A stretch of DNA of 7,409 nt. Origin: a bacterium (GTDB taxonomy: Bacteria > Desulfobacterota > GWC2-55-46). Made by a program: the position numbers and the translations under genes. The notes beneath the pieces were generated by a model. The model made no database searches, was not told the origin of the DNA, and was given only the letters and a program-made list of their open reading frames with translations. Positions 6,282 to 7,409 of this stretch are shown here, in pieces. The stretch lies in assembly GCA_027310325.1 (NCBI GenBank), contig DAIDBB010000579.1, positions 1 to 7,409 on the forward strand, in the 5' to 3' direction. Within the stretch, counting starts at the first letter, position 1, and the number at the start of each line of letters is the position of its first letter.

Positions 6282-6313
6282 AAAAAGGCGCCCCGCTTAT
6301 GCAAGGCGCCTTT
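6282..6313 (-). terminator. Intrinsic terminator of amt
   Basis: On the minus strand AAAGGCGCC (6313-6305) pairs with GGCGCCTTT (6292-6284) across a 12-nt loop. The last stem bases run into TTTTT (6286-6282), a classical GC stem plus U-tract. It begins 22 nt after the amt stop codon. The plus-strand reading has only three T residues after the stem, so it works mainly for amt. It implies that nirB has its own promoter or relies on read-through. Confidence 0.85.
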
Positions 6314-6335
6314 GCCCGAAACGATAAAAAGCCCA

Positions 6336-7409
6336 TCACATGGTGTACCCGCTCTCGCTGTGCTGCGAAAGGTCGAGCCCCATCACTTCATCCTCCTGCG
6401 CCACCCTTAGCCCCATAACGGCGTCGATGATCTTCAAAAGTATGAACGTGACCAGGGCCGAATATGCGGCGCTCGCGGCTATCGCCATTACCTGCTTTCC
6501 GAGGAGCGCCGCGCCTCCGCCGAAAAAGAGGCCGTCGGCCCCTGCCGGGTTTATTGCCACTGAAGCGAAGAGCCCCGTCGCGATGGCGCCCCACGTCCCG
6601 CCCACCCCGTGGACCCCGAAGGCGTCGAGGGAATCGTCATACTTGAGGTACGGCTTCATGAAGCTCACGGAGAAGTAGCAGATGCCTCCTGCCGCAAAGC
6701 CGAGTATCATGGCGGAGACGGGCCCCACAAAACCGGCGGCAGGGGTGACGGCAACGAGTCCGGCGACAAGGCCCGACGCCAGCCCCAGTATCGTGGGTTT
6801 CCCCCTGTGCGCCCACTCTACGGCGGCCCATGAGAGCGCGGCGGCCGCTGCCGCGGTATTGGTCGCCACAAAGGCCGACACCGCGAGCCCGTTCGCCCCG
6901 AGGGCGCTCCCGGCGTTGAACCCGAACCACCCGAACCATAGGAGGCCCGCTCCTATCAATGTCAGCGGAAGGTTATGCGGGGCCATTATCTCGTGCATGT
7001 ATCCCTTGCGCCTGCCTATGACGAGGGCCGCAACAAGGGCGGACACGCCGGAGCTTATGTGGACCACGGTCCCGCCTGCAAAGTCGAGCGCGCCAAGGCC
7101 GTGCAGCCACCCGCCGATCCCCCAGACCCAGTGCGCGACTGGGTCGTAGACGATCGTCGTCCAGAGGACGCTGAAGACGATGAAGCTCGAAAACTTCATC
7201 CTCTCGGCAAAGGAGCCGGCTATAAGGGCCGGCGTTATCACCGCGAACATCATCTGATAGACCATAAAAGCCTGGTGAGGTATCGTGGCTGCGTAGTCCG
7301 GGTTCGGGCCGAGGCCCACGCCCCTTAGGCCTATCCACTCCAGCCCGCCGACAAGACCTCCGAGCTTATCAGGGCCGAACGATACGCTGTAGCCCCAGAG
7401 TATCCACTG
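6336..7409 (-). CDS. amt: Ammonium transporter Amt, C-terminal ~357 residues (start beyond window)
   Basis: An inner-membrane trimeric channel for ammonium uptake. The frame is open from the window edge, entering at QWILWGYSVSFGP, the segment typical of Amt helix III. The visible part is mostly hydrophobic and covers the remaining helices. Pore features match AmtB: QMMFA (outer gate Phe region), AERMKFS, DPVAHWVWG, DFAGGTVVH (equivalents of D160 and H168), GWFGFNAGSA (F215 region) and FGVHGVGG (H318 equivalent). The signature DFAGGTVVHISSG is intact. The cytosolic tail MGLRVAQEDEVMGLDLSQHSESGYTM is the conserved region known to interact with P-II (GlnK), so P-II gating is plausible though glnK is not in view. 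A GTG at 7319 is mid-domain and not the true start. The gene ends at TGA 6338-6336, followed by its terminator, then nirB on the same strand. The promoter, expected to be sigma-54/NtrC dependent, lies outside the window. Confidence 0.95.
   Translation of the reverse strand, partial: QWILWGYSVSFGPDKLGGLVGGLEWIGLRGVGLGPNPDYAATIPHQAFMVYQMMFAVITPALIAGSFAERMKFSSFIVFSVLWTTIVYDPVAHWVWGIGGWLHGLGALDFAGGTVVHISSGVSALVAALVIGRRKGYMHEIMAPHNLPLTLIGAGLLWFGWFGFNAGSALGANGLAVSAFVATNTAAAAAALSWAAVEWAHRGKPTILGLASGLVAGLVAVTPAAGFVGPVSAMILGFAAGGICYFSVSFMKPYLKYDDSLDAFGVHGVGGTWGAIATGLFASVAINPAGADGLFFGGGAALLGKQVMAIAASAAYSALVTFILLKIIDAVMGLRVAQEDEVMGLDLSQHSESGYTM

Noticed and set aside
6300..6325. Sigma-54-like GG...TTGCAT on the minus strand before nirB
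   Set aside because: The GG-to-GC spacing is 12-13 nt instead of 10, and the match lies within the amt terminator stem.
6336..7319. amt starting at the GTG at 7319
   Set aside because: The frame continues upstream to the window edge with clear Amt sequence (QWILWGYS...), so this GTG is an internal valine.
1..7409. tRNA, rRNA, CRISPR array, transposase or phage genes
   Set aside because: I saw no cloverleaf, regularly spaced direct repeats, integrase or transposase motifs on either strand.

Overview
The window is a compact bacterial nitrogen-assimilation locus. The coding DNA is GC-rich and uses many AUA and AGG codons. The gene set is NtrB/NtrC with a Fis-type C-terminus, a siroheme nitrite reductase and an Amt channel. 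Together with a roughly 120-bp palindromic intergenic repeat of a type I recall from Desulfobacterota/Nitrospirota-like genomes, this suggests an environmental Gram-negative of that general kind. The taxonomic guess is inference; no rRNA or marker gene is present.

Layout. (1) 1-166, minus: N-terminal part of a Nudix hydrolase, cut by the window edge. (2) 167-487: an AT-rich divergent spacer with a possible extended -10 promoter over a perfect 16-bp palindrome, then a ~120-bp imperfect palindromic repeat (354-473) that runs up to the start of the next gene. (3) 488-3681, plus: an apparent operon ntrB (PAS-HisKA-HATPase nitrogen sensor kinase), ntrC (sigma-54 enhancer-binding response regulator) and thiE (thiamine-phosphate synthase), with gaps of 18 and 5 nt. 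(4) 3682-3791: a convergent spacer filled with hairpins. (5) 3792-6197, minus: nirB, the NADH-dependent nitrite reductase large subunit, with no nirD in the window. (6) 6198-6335: a short spacer holding a second copy of the palindrome found after thiE, another hairpin, and an intrinsic terminator for amt. (7) 6336-7409, minus: the C-terminal ~357 residues of an Amt ammonium channel; its N-terminus is beyond the window.

How it fits together. Amt brings in ammonium, NirB makes ammonium from nitrite, and NtrB/NtrC would sense nitrogen status and activate sigma-54 promoters. This is a coherent nitrogen-scavenging module. ThiE and the Nudix protein do not obviously belong to it. I found no new enzyme system. 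The points most worth a second look are the repeat element that supplies the longest-ORF start codon of ntrB, the related palindromes bracketing nirB, the absence of nirD next to nirB, and a complete second four-cysteine [2Fe-2S]-type motif in NirB.
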